From assembly GCA_958295915.1 (NCBI GenBank), contig OY282381.1, positions 2,006,722 to 2,070,721 on the forward strand: 64,000 bases of DNA, written 5' to 3'. The translations under genes were made by a program, and so were the position numbers. The notes under the pieces were generated by a model. The model saw nothing but the letters and a program-made list of their open reading frames with translations. It was not told the DNA's origin and ran no database searches. This stretch comes from an uncultured Caldilineaceae bacterium. GTDB taxonomy: Bacteria; Chloroflexota; Anaerolineae; Caldilineales; Caldilineaceae. How positions within the stretch are numbered: position 1 is the stretch's first letter; every line of letters begins with the position of its first letter. Shown here piece after piece: positions 25,074 through 33,191 of this stretch.

Positions 25074-25110
25074 GCAGCATGTTCGCTGGATCGATTCAAA
25101 TCCGCCTGGG

Positions 25111-25140
25111 CAAAGAAAAAGCAGAGACGTTTGCCTCTGC
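25111..25140 (-). terminator. Terminator of the infC-rpmI-rplT operon
   Basis: On the minus strand GCAGAGG-CAAACG-TCTCTGC followed by TTTTTCTTTG, 40 bp after the rplT stop. Confidence 0.85.
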
Positions 25141-25180
25141 CGTCTGCGCTCTGAATTGTCCGACGGATCGATAGACGTAT

Positions 25181-25537
25181 CTAGTTCAAATGGCTCTTGG
25201 CCAAATCGGCCAGTGCGCTGAATGTAGCTGCGTCGCGCGCGGCGAGGTCGGCCAGCACTTTGCGATCCACCTGCACATCAGCCTGTTTAAGTCCGTAGGT
25301 CAGGTGGCTGTAGTTGAGGCCATTGAGCCGGGCAGCTGCATTGATGCGGGTAATCCACAGCCGGCGAAAATCACGTTTGCGATTGCGGCGATCCCGATAG
25401 GCATAGGAAAGAGATTTGAGCATCGCCTCGTTGGCGCGCTTGAATAGTTTGGAGCGGCTACCAAATTGCCCCTTTGTGAACTTAAGCACCTTCTTATGGC
25501 GCCTGTGCGCATACACCTTCGGTCTGGAACGTGGCAT
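25181..25537 (-). CDS. rplT: 50S ribosomal protein L20
   Basis: A 118-residue bL20: [19 protein letters not shown], then [20 protein letters not shown] and [23 protein letters not shown], with the C-terminal [25 protein letters not shown]. It binds 23S rRNA early in 50S assembly and in many bacteria represses its own operon. The start at 25537 has GAGGATC upstream; the frame extends further only through repeat A sequence. Third gene of infC-rpmI-rplT. Confidence 0.97.
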   Translation of the reverse strand: MPRSRPKVYAHRRHKKVLKFTKGQFGSRSKLFKRANEAMLKSLSYAYRDRRNRKRDFRRLWITRINAAARLNGLNYSHLTYGLKQADVQVDRKVLADLAARDAATFSALADLAKSHLN

Positions 25538-25566
25538 GACTTTGATCCTCTGTGTTTGGCGATAGA

Positions 25567-25596
25567 GTTGAATGCGCCTCTGCTCGAAAGAGGCGC
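25567..25596 (-). repeat. Repeat A copy 15, rpmI-rplT spacer
   Basis: GTTGAATGCGCCTCT-GCTCGAA-AGAGGCGC, 30 bp, 30 bp upstream of the rplT start and so in the transcribed spacer of a ribosomal operon. Confidence 0.87.
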
Positions 25597-25725
25597 GCGG
25601 GGTCTGACGATACGGTCGAGCGCACGAACAAGACCGCCGGGCCGTCAAAGAGGGCGGACATTGCGATCAGCAGCTGTCACTTTCGGGCTGGTCACATATT
25701 GGAAATAGATATCTCTCTGACCCCT

Positions 25726-25914
25726 CTAGGAGACAAGCTTTTTGACCAGCTTAGCCTGACCGCTGTTCTTGCTTGTAATCTTATGGCGATATTCGCTGAC
25801 CTTGCGTTTCTTGCGACGCAGGTGGTTTCCACCCTGTTTCAGGCGCAGCAACTTACCGTTCTTCGTCACCCGGAAGCGCTTTTGCGCGCCTTTATGGCTT
25901 TTCATCTTTGGCAT
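25726..25914 (-). CDS. rpmI: 50S ribosomal protein L35
   Basis: A 62-residue bL35: MPKMKSHKGAQKRFRVTKNG ... LRRKKRKVSEYRHKITSKNSGQAKLVKKLVS, the normal length. The start at 25914 has a GAGAAG site. It lies between infC and rplT in the conserved order, but with unusually long repeat-bearing spacers on both sides (177 and 188 bp). Confidence 0.97.
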   Translation of the reverse strand: MPKMKSHKGAQKRFRVTKNGKLLRLKQGGNHLRRKKRKVSEYRHKITSKNSGQAKLVKKLVS

Positions 25915-26042
25915 GGTTCTTCTCAGTTCTTCTTTATGGCGTGCACGGTTGAACTGACATCGACGCCCATCCGCGCTGACGTATAGAGAGCGTATGCAAG
26001 CCATAGACGGTAACACAGCCTGCGGCGAAAGGCAAAATGTTG

Positions 26043-26066
26043 TTTGCGCGCCACTGTAGGGCGCGA
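26043..26066 (-). repeat. Single repeat B copy, infC-rpmI spacer
   Basis: Minus strand CGCGCCCTACAGTGGCGCGC, the unit core of the array at 23995, placed between infC and rpmI. Confidence 0.8.
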
Positions 26067-26091
26067 CTCTGACAGGAGACTATGTGATCGA

Positions 26092-26604
26092 CTACGCGGC
26101 TGGGGCGAGAAGCATCACCATACTGCGGCCCTCAAAACCAGGGCGAGATTCGACGACCGCCTCTTCCGCCAGTTCTTCGGTCACCCGTGTCATCAGATCC
26201 AGAGCAATATCCCGATGGACGATCTCCCGTCCACGGAAACGGATGCGCACCCGCACTTTGGCGCCGTCCTTCAGAAACTTTCTCGTTTTGTTGAGAACGA
26301 CCTGAATATCATGTTCGCCTGTCTTGGGCCGCAGGCGTACTTCTTTGATCTCAATTTGCTTCTGGGCCTTGCGCGATTCCCGCTCCCGTTTCTGCTTTTC
26401 GTAGAGGTACTTGCCGTAATCCATCATCCGACAGACCGGCGGATTGGCATTGGGCGCGACCTCTACCAGATCCAAATCTCTCTCCTCGGCAGCCTGCAGG
26501 GCGTCCTGAACATTCATAATGCCGAGTTGCGCCCCGATTTCGTCGATGACCCGCACCTCGCGCGTGCGAATCCGGTGATTGATACGTGTGGTGTTCCTGC
26601 TGAT
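26092..26604 (-). CDS. infC: Translation initiation factor IF-3, probable ATC start
   Basis: A 170-residue IF-3: NTTRINHRIRTREVRVIDE, LGIMNVQDALQAAEERDLDLVEVAPNANPPVCRMMDYGKYLYE and the C-terminal domain IRFRGREIVHRDIALDLMTRV. It binds the 30S subunit and rejects non-standard start codons. There is no ATG, GTG or TTG at the right place; ATC at 26604 lies seven bases after AAAAGGAG and gives a normal-length protein. A rare start codon is the known basis of IF-3 autoregulation in other bacteria (AUU in E. coli; AUC also reported). The upstream ATG at 26667 would add 21 unlikely residues. Confidence 0.93.
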   Translation of the reverse strand: MSRNTTRINHRIRTREVRVIDEIGAQLGIMNVQDALQAAEERDLDLVEVAPNANPPVCRMMDYGKYLYEKQKRERESRKAQKQIEIKEVRLRPKTGEHDIQVVLNKTRKFLKDGAKVRVRIRFRGREIVHRDIALDLMTRVTEELAEEAVVESRPGFEGRSMVMLLAPAA

Positions 26605-26752
26605 GCCTGCTCTCCTTTTGAATGTATTGCCTGCACGGCAACAAAACTGTAAATGCTCATCTCCCATTCTGGGCAGTGAAACGATCTATTCGGAAGAGGG
26701 ATTGCTGCCAGAGTACATCTGTGGTAGATAAGCGAACTGTAAATCCATCAAA

Positions 26753-26781
26753 AGTATAGCACTACAAGGGTACAACGTCAA
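26753..26781 (-). promoter_or_regulatory. Strong sigma70-like promoter of infC-rpmI-rplT
   Basis: On the minus strand TTGACG, 17-base spacer, TATACT: one mismatch in each hexamer. It lies about 145 bp upstream of the infC start, leaving a long leader. The rest of 26605-26920 shows no gene. Confidence 0.72.
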
Positions 26782-26920
26782 TAGTGGTACAAGGACAGTC
26801 GAGCCATAAAAAATGGTGGATTACATAGTCGTATCGCGCCGTATCGCCCCACTTCTCTCTTGTGGCCGATCGTAGCGCATCCATACAGCGCGCCTCCCCG
26901 GCGCAATTGGTGTGGGGCGC

Positions 26921-28783
26921 CTATACCGTCTTGGCGCGGTTGGCGACGCGTTCCGAGATAAGCGCCACGAACCCCTCTATCGGCATCCCGTTTTGACGGC
27001 TACCGTCCCGCCGGCGCAGAGAAACAGTGTTCTCTTCCACTTCTCGATCTCCCACGACCAGCATATACGGAACCTTCATGCGCTGGGCCTGACGGATTTT
27101 GTTGTTCATGCGATCGTTGCTCAGATCAGCAGCCACCCGCGACCCGGCGTCTGTAAGGCGTTCTTCAATCTGCAACGCGTATTCATTGTGCGATGCCGTA
27201 ACCGGGATCACCCGCACCTGTTCTGGCGACAGCCAGACAGGGAAGTTGCCGCCGTAATGCTCGATGAGGAAGCCGATCATGCGCTCGTGTGTGCTGAGCG
27301 GCGCCCGGTGAATGCACAGAGGTATCTCCTTCTCTCCGTTGGCGTTGATATACGACAGATCCAAGCGCTCCGGCTGCGCAAAGTCCACCTGATTCGTCGC
27401 CAGCGTAAACTCTCGGCTAATGGCGCTCCATATCTGCACGTCGATCTTAGGGCCATAGAACGCGGCCTCGTCGGGTTCCTCCACAAACGGCACATTGCCC
27501 TCTGTCATCGCCCGGCGCACCATCTCCTCTGTTTTTTGCCAGAGGGGTAGATTGTCGATGTACTTTTCCCCCAATTTCTTCGGGTGATGCGTACTCAGGC
27601 GCATAACAAAGCGCTCGATTTCGAACAGCTCGAAATAATATTTGTACAGATCGACCACCCGCATAAACTCCTCGGTAAACTGCTCCTGCGTGCAATAGAT
27701 GTGAGCGTCGTTCATCTGCATAGAACGGACCCGCATCAACCCGAAAAGTTCGCCGCTCTGTTCATAGCGGTAGCAGGCGCCGTACTCGGCCAGCCGCACA
27801 GGCAGTTCCCGATAACTGCGTAATTTCGAGCCAAAAATTTTGTGGTGCATCGGGCAGTTCATAGGTTTTACATAATACGTAACACCTTCCATCTCCATCG
27901 GCGGGTACATGCTGTCTTTGTAAAAGGCCAGATGCCCGCTGCGAATGAAGAGGTCCTCTTTCGTCAGATGGGGCGTGCGCACGCGCTGATAGCCAGCCGC
28001 TTCTTCCGTCTCTTTGGCCAGGCGTTCCAGTTCTTCGATAATGATAGCGCCCCGCGGCAGCCACAGAGGCAGACCAGGCCCGATCTCCTCTTCGAAGATA
28101 AAGATTTCCAGCTCTCGGCCCAGCTTACGATGATCCCGCTTCTTGGCCTCCGCCACCTGAGCCAGATACGTTTTCAACCCCTTGCGATTGCGCCAAGCCG
28201 TGCCATAGATGCGTTGCAGCATGGGATTGTTTTCGTCGCCCCTCCAGTAGGCTCCGGCCACGCTCAGAAGTTGAAACCCGTCCGCGATGATTTTGCCCGT
28301 ATGCTCCACATGCGGGCCCCGGCATAGATCCTCGAATGTATCGTGCTTGTAAGCGCTAATGGCTGGCTTCTCAGCCACTTCGTTGCCGTATTCATCGATT
28401 TCACCCTCATCCAGCCCATCGATCAGCTCCAATTTGTAAGGCTGCTCAGCGAAAAGTTGCCGGGCCTCGGCCGCGCTCAGCTCGCGATAGACGAACTCGT
28501 GCTTGCCGCTGATAATCTGGCGCATTCGTTTTTCGATCGCGTTCAGATCTTCCGGACGGAACGTGCGCGGAGAGCCGTCTTCATCCAGCCCCAGATCAAA
28601 ATCGTAGTAAAAGCCGTTCTCAATCGGCGGCCCGATGGCGATCTTGGCCTCGGGATAGAGCTCCAACACCGCCTGCGCCATTACGTGGGCTGCGCTATGT
28701 CGAATTTTGTACAGCTCATCCATGTCGCGCCTCTTTCGAGCAGAGGCGTATTCAACCTTCTTTCCTGCATTGTCGTTAGCCAT
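26921..28783 (-). CDS. thrS: Threonyl-tRNA synthetase lacking the TGS domain
   Basis: A 620-residue class II synthetase charging tRNA-Thr. It begins almost directly with the editing domain (MDELYKIRHSAAHVMAQAVLELYP, and the later YKLELIDGL), so the usual N-terminal TGS domain of about 60 residues is absent. The catalytic core has the zinc Cys in MNCPMHHKIF, YRYEQSGELFGLMRVRSMQMNDAHIY (motif 2), the zinc His in IHRAPLSTHERM and motif 3 around that Arg. The anticodon domain closes the protein. The first 20 residues (MANDNAGKK-VEYASARKRR-D) include repeat A in frame; ATG 28723 right after the repeat is an alternative start, with the repeat's own GAGG as ribosome site. Confidence 0.95.
   Translation of the reverse strand: MANDNAGKKVEYASARKRRDMDELYKIRHSAAHVMAQAVLELYPEAKIAIGPPIENGFYYDFDLGLDEDGSPRTFRPEDLNAIEKRMRQIISGKHEFVYRELSAAEARQLFAEQPYKLELIDGLDEGEIDEYGNEVAEKPAISAYKHDTFEDLCRGPHVEHTGKIIADGFQLLSVAGAYWRGDENNPMLQRIYGTAWRNRKGLKTYLAQVAEAKKRDHRKLGRELEIFIFEEEIGPGLPLWLPRGAIIIEELERLAKETEEAAGYQRVRTPHLTKEDLFIRSGHLAFYKDSMYPPMEMEGVTYYVKPMNCPMHHKIFGSKLRSYRELPVRLAEYGACYRYEQSGELFGLMRVRSMQMNDAHIYCTQEQFTEEFMRVVDLYKYYFELFEIERFVMRLSTHHPKKLGEKYIDNLPLWQKTEEMVRRAMTEGNVPFVEEPDEAAFYGPKIDVQIWSAISREFTLATNQVDFAQPERLDLSYINANGEKEIPLCIHRAPLSTHERMIGFLIEHYGGNFPVWLSPEQVRVIPVTASHNEYALQIEERLTDAGSRVAADLSNDRMNNKIRQAQRMKVPYMLVVGDREVEENTVSLRRRDGSRQNGMPIEGFVALISERVANRAKTV
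28727..28756 (+). repeat. Repeat A copy 9, in frame at the thrS N-terminus
   Basis: GCGCCTCT-TTCGAGC-AGAGGCG-TATTCAAC on the plus strand; in thrS it is read on a codon boundary as V-E-Y-A-S-A-R-K-R-R, or it supplies the leader if translation starts at 28723. Confidence 0.87.
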
Positions 28784-28845
28784 CTTGTCGCTCCCGGGAA
28801 AACAGTGCCTGGTACCCTATTGCGTGGTATCCGAATGCCGATTGT

Positions 28846-28947
28846 CGCGCCCTAACAGTGGCGCGTAATACAACCTTTTCGCGCCCTAACAGTGGCGCGT
28901 AATACAACCTTTTCGCGCCCTAACAGTGGCGCGTAATACAACCTTTT
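28846..28947 (+). repeat. Three tandem repeat B units
   Basis: Three identical 34-bp units (core CCTAACAGTGGCGCGTAATA then CAACCTTTT) upstream of thrS, running directly into the composite repeat A at 28949. Confidence 0.92.
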
Positions 28948-28948
28948 C

Positions 28949-29026
28949 GCGCCTCTTTCGAGCAGTGAGGGCTGAGCGCACCGCAGGTTTTGCGCATCGT
29001 GCGAAGCCCGAAGTGGCGCATTCAAC
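28949..29026 (+). repeat. Composite repeat: D variant nested in A
   Basis: GCGCCTCTTTCGAGCA, then a D variant (GTGAGGGCTGAGCGCACCGC ... CGTGCGAAGCCCGAA), then the A end GGCGCATTCAAC. Another case of an element placed in the loop of A; it touches the stop codon of the M20 peptidase. Confidence 0.8.
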
Positions 29027-30227
29027 CTTTCCTTCCCATAGTCAACCACGCAGCGCTCCACCACGTAAGGTAGAGCAACTGCTGCATCCCCTTTACCAGC
29101 GGCAACGGATCGATCCATTCACTCAAACGGTGGGCGTCTCCGCCTTCTGTAAGGCCGAGACAGACGGCTGGAATATGACGGCTGAGGGGCACATTGGCAT
29201 CTGTGCTGCTGATGCGCGCATCGCCGCGCTCCTGTATGCCGACTTCCTGCAGAATAGTGAAAGCAGCCTGTGCCAGTGGATGCTGAAAAGAGATAGCGCC
29301 TGGCGGGCGATGGCCGATCTGTTCGCTGCGCAAAGACAAGCCGTCGCCGCGCGCGCGATGCGCGCGCGCGTGACGCTCGACGATCCGTCGGGTCTGCTCA
29401 TCCAGCCAGACCAGCGTCTCCACTGAGGCGCTGCGCAGATCCAGCTCCAACCATGCGTCTTGGGCGATGGTGTTGACGGACGTGCCCCCACCGATGCGGC
29501 CGATATTGAATGTCGTGCGCGGTGTCTGTGGAACTTGCAATTTCACAATATCCTCCGCCATCGATACCAGGCCGTGAATCGCGCTGGCGGCGCCAAAATC
29601 CCCCCAACTATGCCCCCCGGGCGCAGTGGCAGAGACGCGATGGCGGCGGGCGCCCAACGCCTGGTGGACGACCCGACCCAAGCCCATCCCTTCCAGCACA
29701 ATCACCGCGCCCAGCGCCTTCTCCAGCCGGTCCACGGCCCGGCGCATGCCTCTCAGATCACCCACCCCCTCTTCCATCGAATTGGCGACCAACCAGATGT
29801 CCACTGGCGGTGATACGAGTTGTACCAGCGTCTCGGCCAAAGTGAGCAGACCGGCGACGCCGGTGGCATTGTCGCCGATTCCCGGACCGCAGATCAGCCC
29901 ATTGTTTAGGCAGCGCAATCGCAGGTCCGTTTCAATCGGAAAGACCGTATCCGTATGGGCCGACACCAGCAGAGCGGGTTTGGTCTGCGCGCCGGGAACG
30001 CGGCCATAGACATTGCCCAGTTCGTCCCGCGCCACATCGGCCAGACCAATGGCCCGCAAGCGGTTTTCCACCCACGCGGCCCGGTCGGCCTCCGCGCCGG
30101 TGGGCGCGGGGATCTGCTGTATGGCGATGCACAGATCGATCAGCTGTTCCAGCTTGCCAGTATAGGCTGCGCCGGCGGCCCGCACGTCATTCGCATAGGG
30201 GAGTCGGTCGATCGACATAGGAGGCAT
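29022..30227 (-). CDS. M20 family metallopeptidase
   Basis: A 401-residue M20/M28-type dizinc hydrolase. Metal and catalytic motifs are SAHTDTVFP, CGPGIGDNATGVAG, NSMEEGVGDLRG (catalytic Glu and metal Glu) and, near the end, SSTDANVP and GGDAHRLSEW. The lid/dimerisation domain (GGHSWGDFGAAS ... GGTSVNTIAQDAW) lies between. It probably cleaves small peptides or amide-linked substrates in the cytosol. The start at 30227 has AAGG upstream; ATG 30218 is possible. The C-terminus (LTMGRKG) ends inside a composite repeat, so the last few residues may be repeat-derived. Confidence 0.9.
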   Translation of the reverse strand: MPPMSIDRLPYANDVRAAGAAYTGKLEQLIDLCIAIQQIPAPTGAEADRAAWVENRLRAIGLADVARDELGNVYGRVPGAQTKPALLVSAHTDTVFPIETDLRLRCLNNGLICGPGIGDNATGVAGLLTLAETLVQLVSPPVDIWLVANSMEEGVGDLRGMRRAVDRLEKALGAVIVLEGMGLGRVVHQALGARRHRVSATAPGGHSWGDFGAASAIHGLVSMAEDIVKLQVPQTPRTTFNIGRIGGGTSVNTIAQDAWLELDLRSASVETLVWLDEQTRRIVERHARAHRARGDGLSLRSEQIGHRPPGAISFQHPLAQAAFTILQEVGIQERGDARISSTDANVPLSRHIPAVCLGLTEGGDAHRLSEWIDPLPLVKGMQQLLYLTWWSAAWLTMGRKG

Positions 30228-30324
30228 GAGCGCCTTACCTAACCGTTTTCAGCGCCATGGCGCGAGGACGCAAGGAAAACTCGGAAAAATCATTGCCTCT
30301 CTGCATCTTTGCCTTATATTTTTA

Positions 30325-30364
30325 ACAAAAGAAAAATGCCCCGTCCACTGTCAGGGACGAGGCA
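30325..30364 (-). terminator. Terminator after tRNA-Val
   Basis: On the minus strand TGCCTCGTCCC, loop TGACAGT, GGACGGGGCA then TTTTTCTTTT. Confidence 0.82.
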
Positions 30365-30399
30365 ACTTCGCGCTTCCACCCAATTTGCCTGCAATTCTG

Positions 30400-30468
30400 A
30401 ACTGCAGTTTTTAGTTGTCAATTTCCAGTAGTCAGCAAACTGCAGTTACTCGGAACTGAAAACGTAAA
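30400..30468. repeat. Repeat E copy 1
   Basis: Two copies of the palindrome AACTGCAGTT (30400, 30438) around TTTCCAGTAGTCAG, then GGAACTGAAAAC. The same layout occurs at 35832-35905. Confidence 0.65.
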
Positions 30469-30473
30469 ACTAT

Positions 30474-30812
<339 letters not shown>

Positions 30813-32714
30813 CTATCTCCCACTTCCGAATCGCCCCACCGGGAACTCCACTCTCCAGACCTGGCCTTCCCTCGGTGTGAACTGGCCTGTCCTGACGCCG
30901 ATGATGGCGTAGGCCGGCAGGGCGCGCTGCGCTATACATTTCTCGTCGAACCTCAGCCTGTAATTGGCGAAGTCAAAGTCAAGATTGTTAAAGCCGTACT
31001 GCTTGCGGTGTTCAGGCAAGTCGTCCTCGTCGGCGGGAATCAGGTGCAAAAAGAAGGGCGCTTCCGTGTCCGCCGGCACGCACGGCGCCTTGACGTAGGT
31101 CAGCGTGTTTTCTCTGAGATACACATCGAAGTAGGAGCGGATTACCTGCTCCCTCAACCCGACTTTTTTGAAGTTCGTAACCAGATAGAGACCGACGCGT
31201 CCATCAGCAATGACCTGATCAATTGAAGCTTGCTCCGTCCACTTTCCCAATTCTTCCTGTATCAGTTGGACCAGCCAGATTCTATTTGCGCTATTGTCCT
31301 TCGAGGCGGCTAAAGCGATCGTTTCCTGAATTCTGGAACATTCTTCGGGACTCCAACAAGGTTCAAGATAGTGGTAATTGCCCGGTTTTTCCTCTTCATA
31401 AAACATCATAGCCGGGACTGCTTGGCCGGATATATAAACCATGTCCTCTGCTTGCGCCTGTTCTTCCAGAATGGCGAGAACGTCCTTGATGCCCTGAGAC
31501 ACCTGGTATGGATTATTCTGCCGCATGGCGTCTACCCCGATAAACACGATTGCGCCGGCGAACATAATGAACAATGCCGGCGACAGCCAGACCCGGCGCG
31601 TGAGCGAGGACAGATTCTCAGCCATCGAATCAAAGACGAGGCCGGTGGTCAGGAAAAGGATCGGCCCCAAGTAGATGTTTTGGCGAATTCCTCCAAGAGG
31701 ATATACTACCAGCATAGCAGCGCCAATGGCGATTGCAATGCAAAACAGGAACAGGACTATGATGGCATTGCCGTGAAACTTTATCTCACCCTCGCCATTC
31801 CCGCGAAAGCGGGAATCCAGATGTTTCATACTAGCTGAGAGCAGGAGAAGCGCGAACGCCCCAACCGCCAGTATCACAATACCTTGCGGCAGATGATAGT
31901 CCAGGAGATCCTGGGTTCGCGAAGCTGCAAATTCAAAGAGCCGGCCTACATCTAACCCTCCTTGATAGTAGTAGATGTCGTAGCCGGTCCACCCCTCCCC
32001 CCTCCACTGAGACTGTAAAGTAACCACATAACTGATGACGCTTCCCGCCAGGAAGAACGCGACCGGCCAGAGCAAATCTATGCGCTGCTTCAGCCAGCTC
32101 CAAAGCCGGCTTTGGTATGACAGCCATCCTTGACCGGCGCGAGTCGGGAGCAAAACCAGCGCGGCGCCGATTACGGCGGCGCCGAAAAGAACCAGGCCAT
32201 ACTGGAGCAGCGGGGCAACGAACAGGGACGCGCAGAGCAACGCTTTCTTGCCGTCTCTCAGATACCATAACAGACCTGCTATCATAAACGCCGCCACCAG
32301 CGCGTCAACAGAGTATTCCCTTACATCCTGAGCGTGCCGTATTGCCGCGACGGAAAAAACGGCCAAGATGGCCGCCAGAAAGGCAGCCCACCGGCTGAAC
32401 CCGGCGCGAGGCAGTAGAAAGAGCATTACAGCGATGGTGAGAACGCTGGCCACAGCCGGCACTACGCGAACGCTGAAGCGCGTGCTTTCTACTTTCTGGA
32501 CCGCGTATAAGACAACGGGATAGAGTATCGGAGAGGAATTAAAGTGACGGGTATTGGATATGACTTCCGAAAACGTGCCTTTCGAATTATTGGCCGCTAT
32601 CATTTCGTCATACCGTAGCGAGTCTTCCGGCAGGTCATAAAAACGCAGCGCCACGGCCACGATAAGCAGGCAGACGCAAGCTACATAGTAAGGGCGTCCT
32701 TCATAGGCGCTCAC
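30813..32714 (-). CDS. Membrane glycosyltransferase (GT39/ArnT-like, GT-C fold)
   Basis: A 633-residue polytopic protein with about ten to twelve membrane segments. The first periplasmic loop carries acidic residues (DSLRYDEMIAANN) as in GT-C enzymes using polyprenyl-phosphate sugars, and the R-R/H-A-Q-D-V-R-E-Y segment after segment 3 is typical. The C-terminal 200 residues are soluble. GTG at 32714 is the likely start. An in-frame LDSRFRGN segment near residue 302 comes from a widespread palindromic repeat and lies in a loop between membrane segments. Donor and acceptor are unknown. Confidence 0.8.
   Translation of the reverse strand: MSAYEGRPYYVACVCLLIVAVALRFYDLPEDSLRYDEMIAANNSKGTFSEVISNTRHFNSSPILYPVVLYAVQKVESTRFSVRVVPAVASVLTIAVMLFLLPRAGFSRWAAFLAAILAVFSVAAIRHAQDVREYSVDALVAAFMIAGLLWYLRDGKKALLCASLFVAPLLQYGLVLFGAAVIGAALVLLPTRAGQGWLSYQSRLWSWLKQRIDLLWPVAFFLAGSVISYVVTLQSQWRGEGWTGYDIYYYQGGLDVGRLFEFAASRTQDLLDYHLPQGIVILAVGAFALLLLSASMKHLDSRFRGNGEGEIKFHGNAIIVLFLFCIAIAIGAAMLVVYPLGGIRQNIYLGPILFLTTGLVFDSMAENLSSLTRRVWLSPALFIMFAGAIVFIGVDAMRQNNPYQVSQGIKDVLAILEEQAQAEDMVYISGQAVPAMMFYEEEKPGNYHYLEPCWSPEECSRIQETIALAASKDNSANRIWLVQLIQEELGKWTEQASIDQVIADGRVGLYLVTNFKKVGLREQVIRSYFDVYLRENTLTYVKAPCVPADTEAPFFLHLIPADEDDLPEHRKQYGFNNLDFDFANYRLRFDEKCIAQRALPAYAIIGVRTGQFTPREGQVWRVEFPVGRFGSGR
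31794..31820. repeat. Repeat F, in frame in the glycosyltransferase
   Basis: CCATTCCCGC-GAAA-GCGGGAATCCAG, a nine-bp inverted repeat read on the minus strand as L-D-S-R-F-R-G-N. The same peptide is known from dispersed repeats in many bacterial genomes. Confidence 0.75.
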
Positions 32715-32811
32715 AAGGGACGCCCCCTACGCTGTCAAGAACGAGCGTTTGCGCTTCTTGATCGTCATATTTCAGTCTATTCCTTTCGGAAGTTTTCAGT
32801 AGTCACCTGAA

Positions 32812-32950
32812 TTCGGATTAAAGAGCGCCTTATCAAGCGAGTAGAATAGAGTGGATTTCAACACAAATCACTGGCAAGGAAAGGCACCCACGATGAGCAT
32901 ACTCGAACTGTTCTGTGATGTCAATGATTTCTGTCAATTGCCGTTTGTGT
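32812..32950 (+). mobile_element. IS982 left-end fragment
   Basis: The end sequence ATTAAAGAGCGCCTTATCAA matches 3233 on. It is followed by the transposase start from ATG 32893: MSILELFCDVNDFC, the normal IS982 N-terminus. The match ends after about 15 codons. This copy retains the part deleted from the copy at 3229. The remaining spacer to 33080 holds no recognised gene. Confidence 0.7.
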
Positions 32951-33085
32951 ATATGCTCGCCTCCGTCATTTTGGTGTATAATGACATTCAGCGCATAACC
33001 GTTGTTCATAAGAGACGCCACCGCCATCTGCGCCGCCATTGCAGAACCGTGCGACAAGCCTTTCGATTGGCCATATCAACCTCTT

Positions 33086-33175
33086 TGACCTTTGATTCGC
33101 TTGATTTATGTGATGGGGATGATGAACTGCTGTTATCACGGCAATCATACAAATCATACAAATCTGTGGTCAGCA
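33086..33175 (+). repeat. Repeat C copy 4
   Basis: GACCTTTGATTCGCTTGATT ... TGCTGTTATCACGGCAATCA ... AAATCTGTGGTCAG. The central TGCTGTTATCACGGCA forms a hairpin. It lies directly upstream of the dehydrogenase ribosome site. Confidence 0.85.
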
Positions 33176-33191
33176 CATGATGGAGAGTACC

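Noticed and set aside
28784-28850. T-box riboswitch in the thrS leader
   Set aside because: GGTACC and ATACCACG words are present, but there is no specifier loop, no T-box consensus and no terminator hairpin.
32833-33057. Small antitoxin-like ORF on the minus strand
   Set aside because: It overlaps an IS982 fragment, has no ribosome site and no toxin partner; no recognisable domain.
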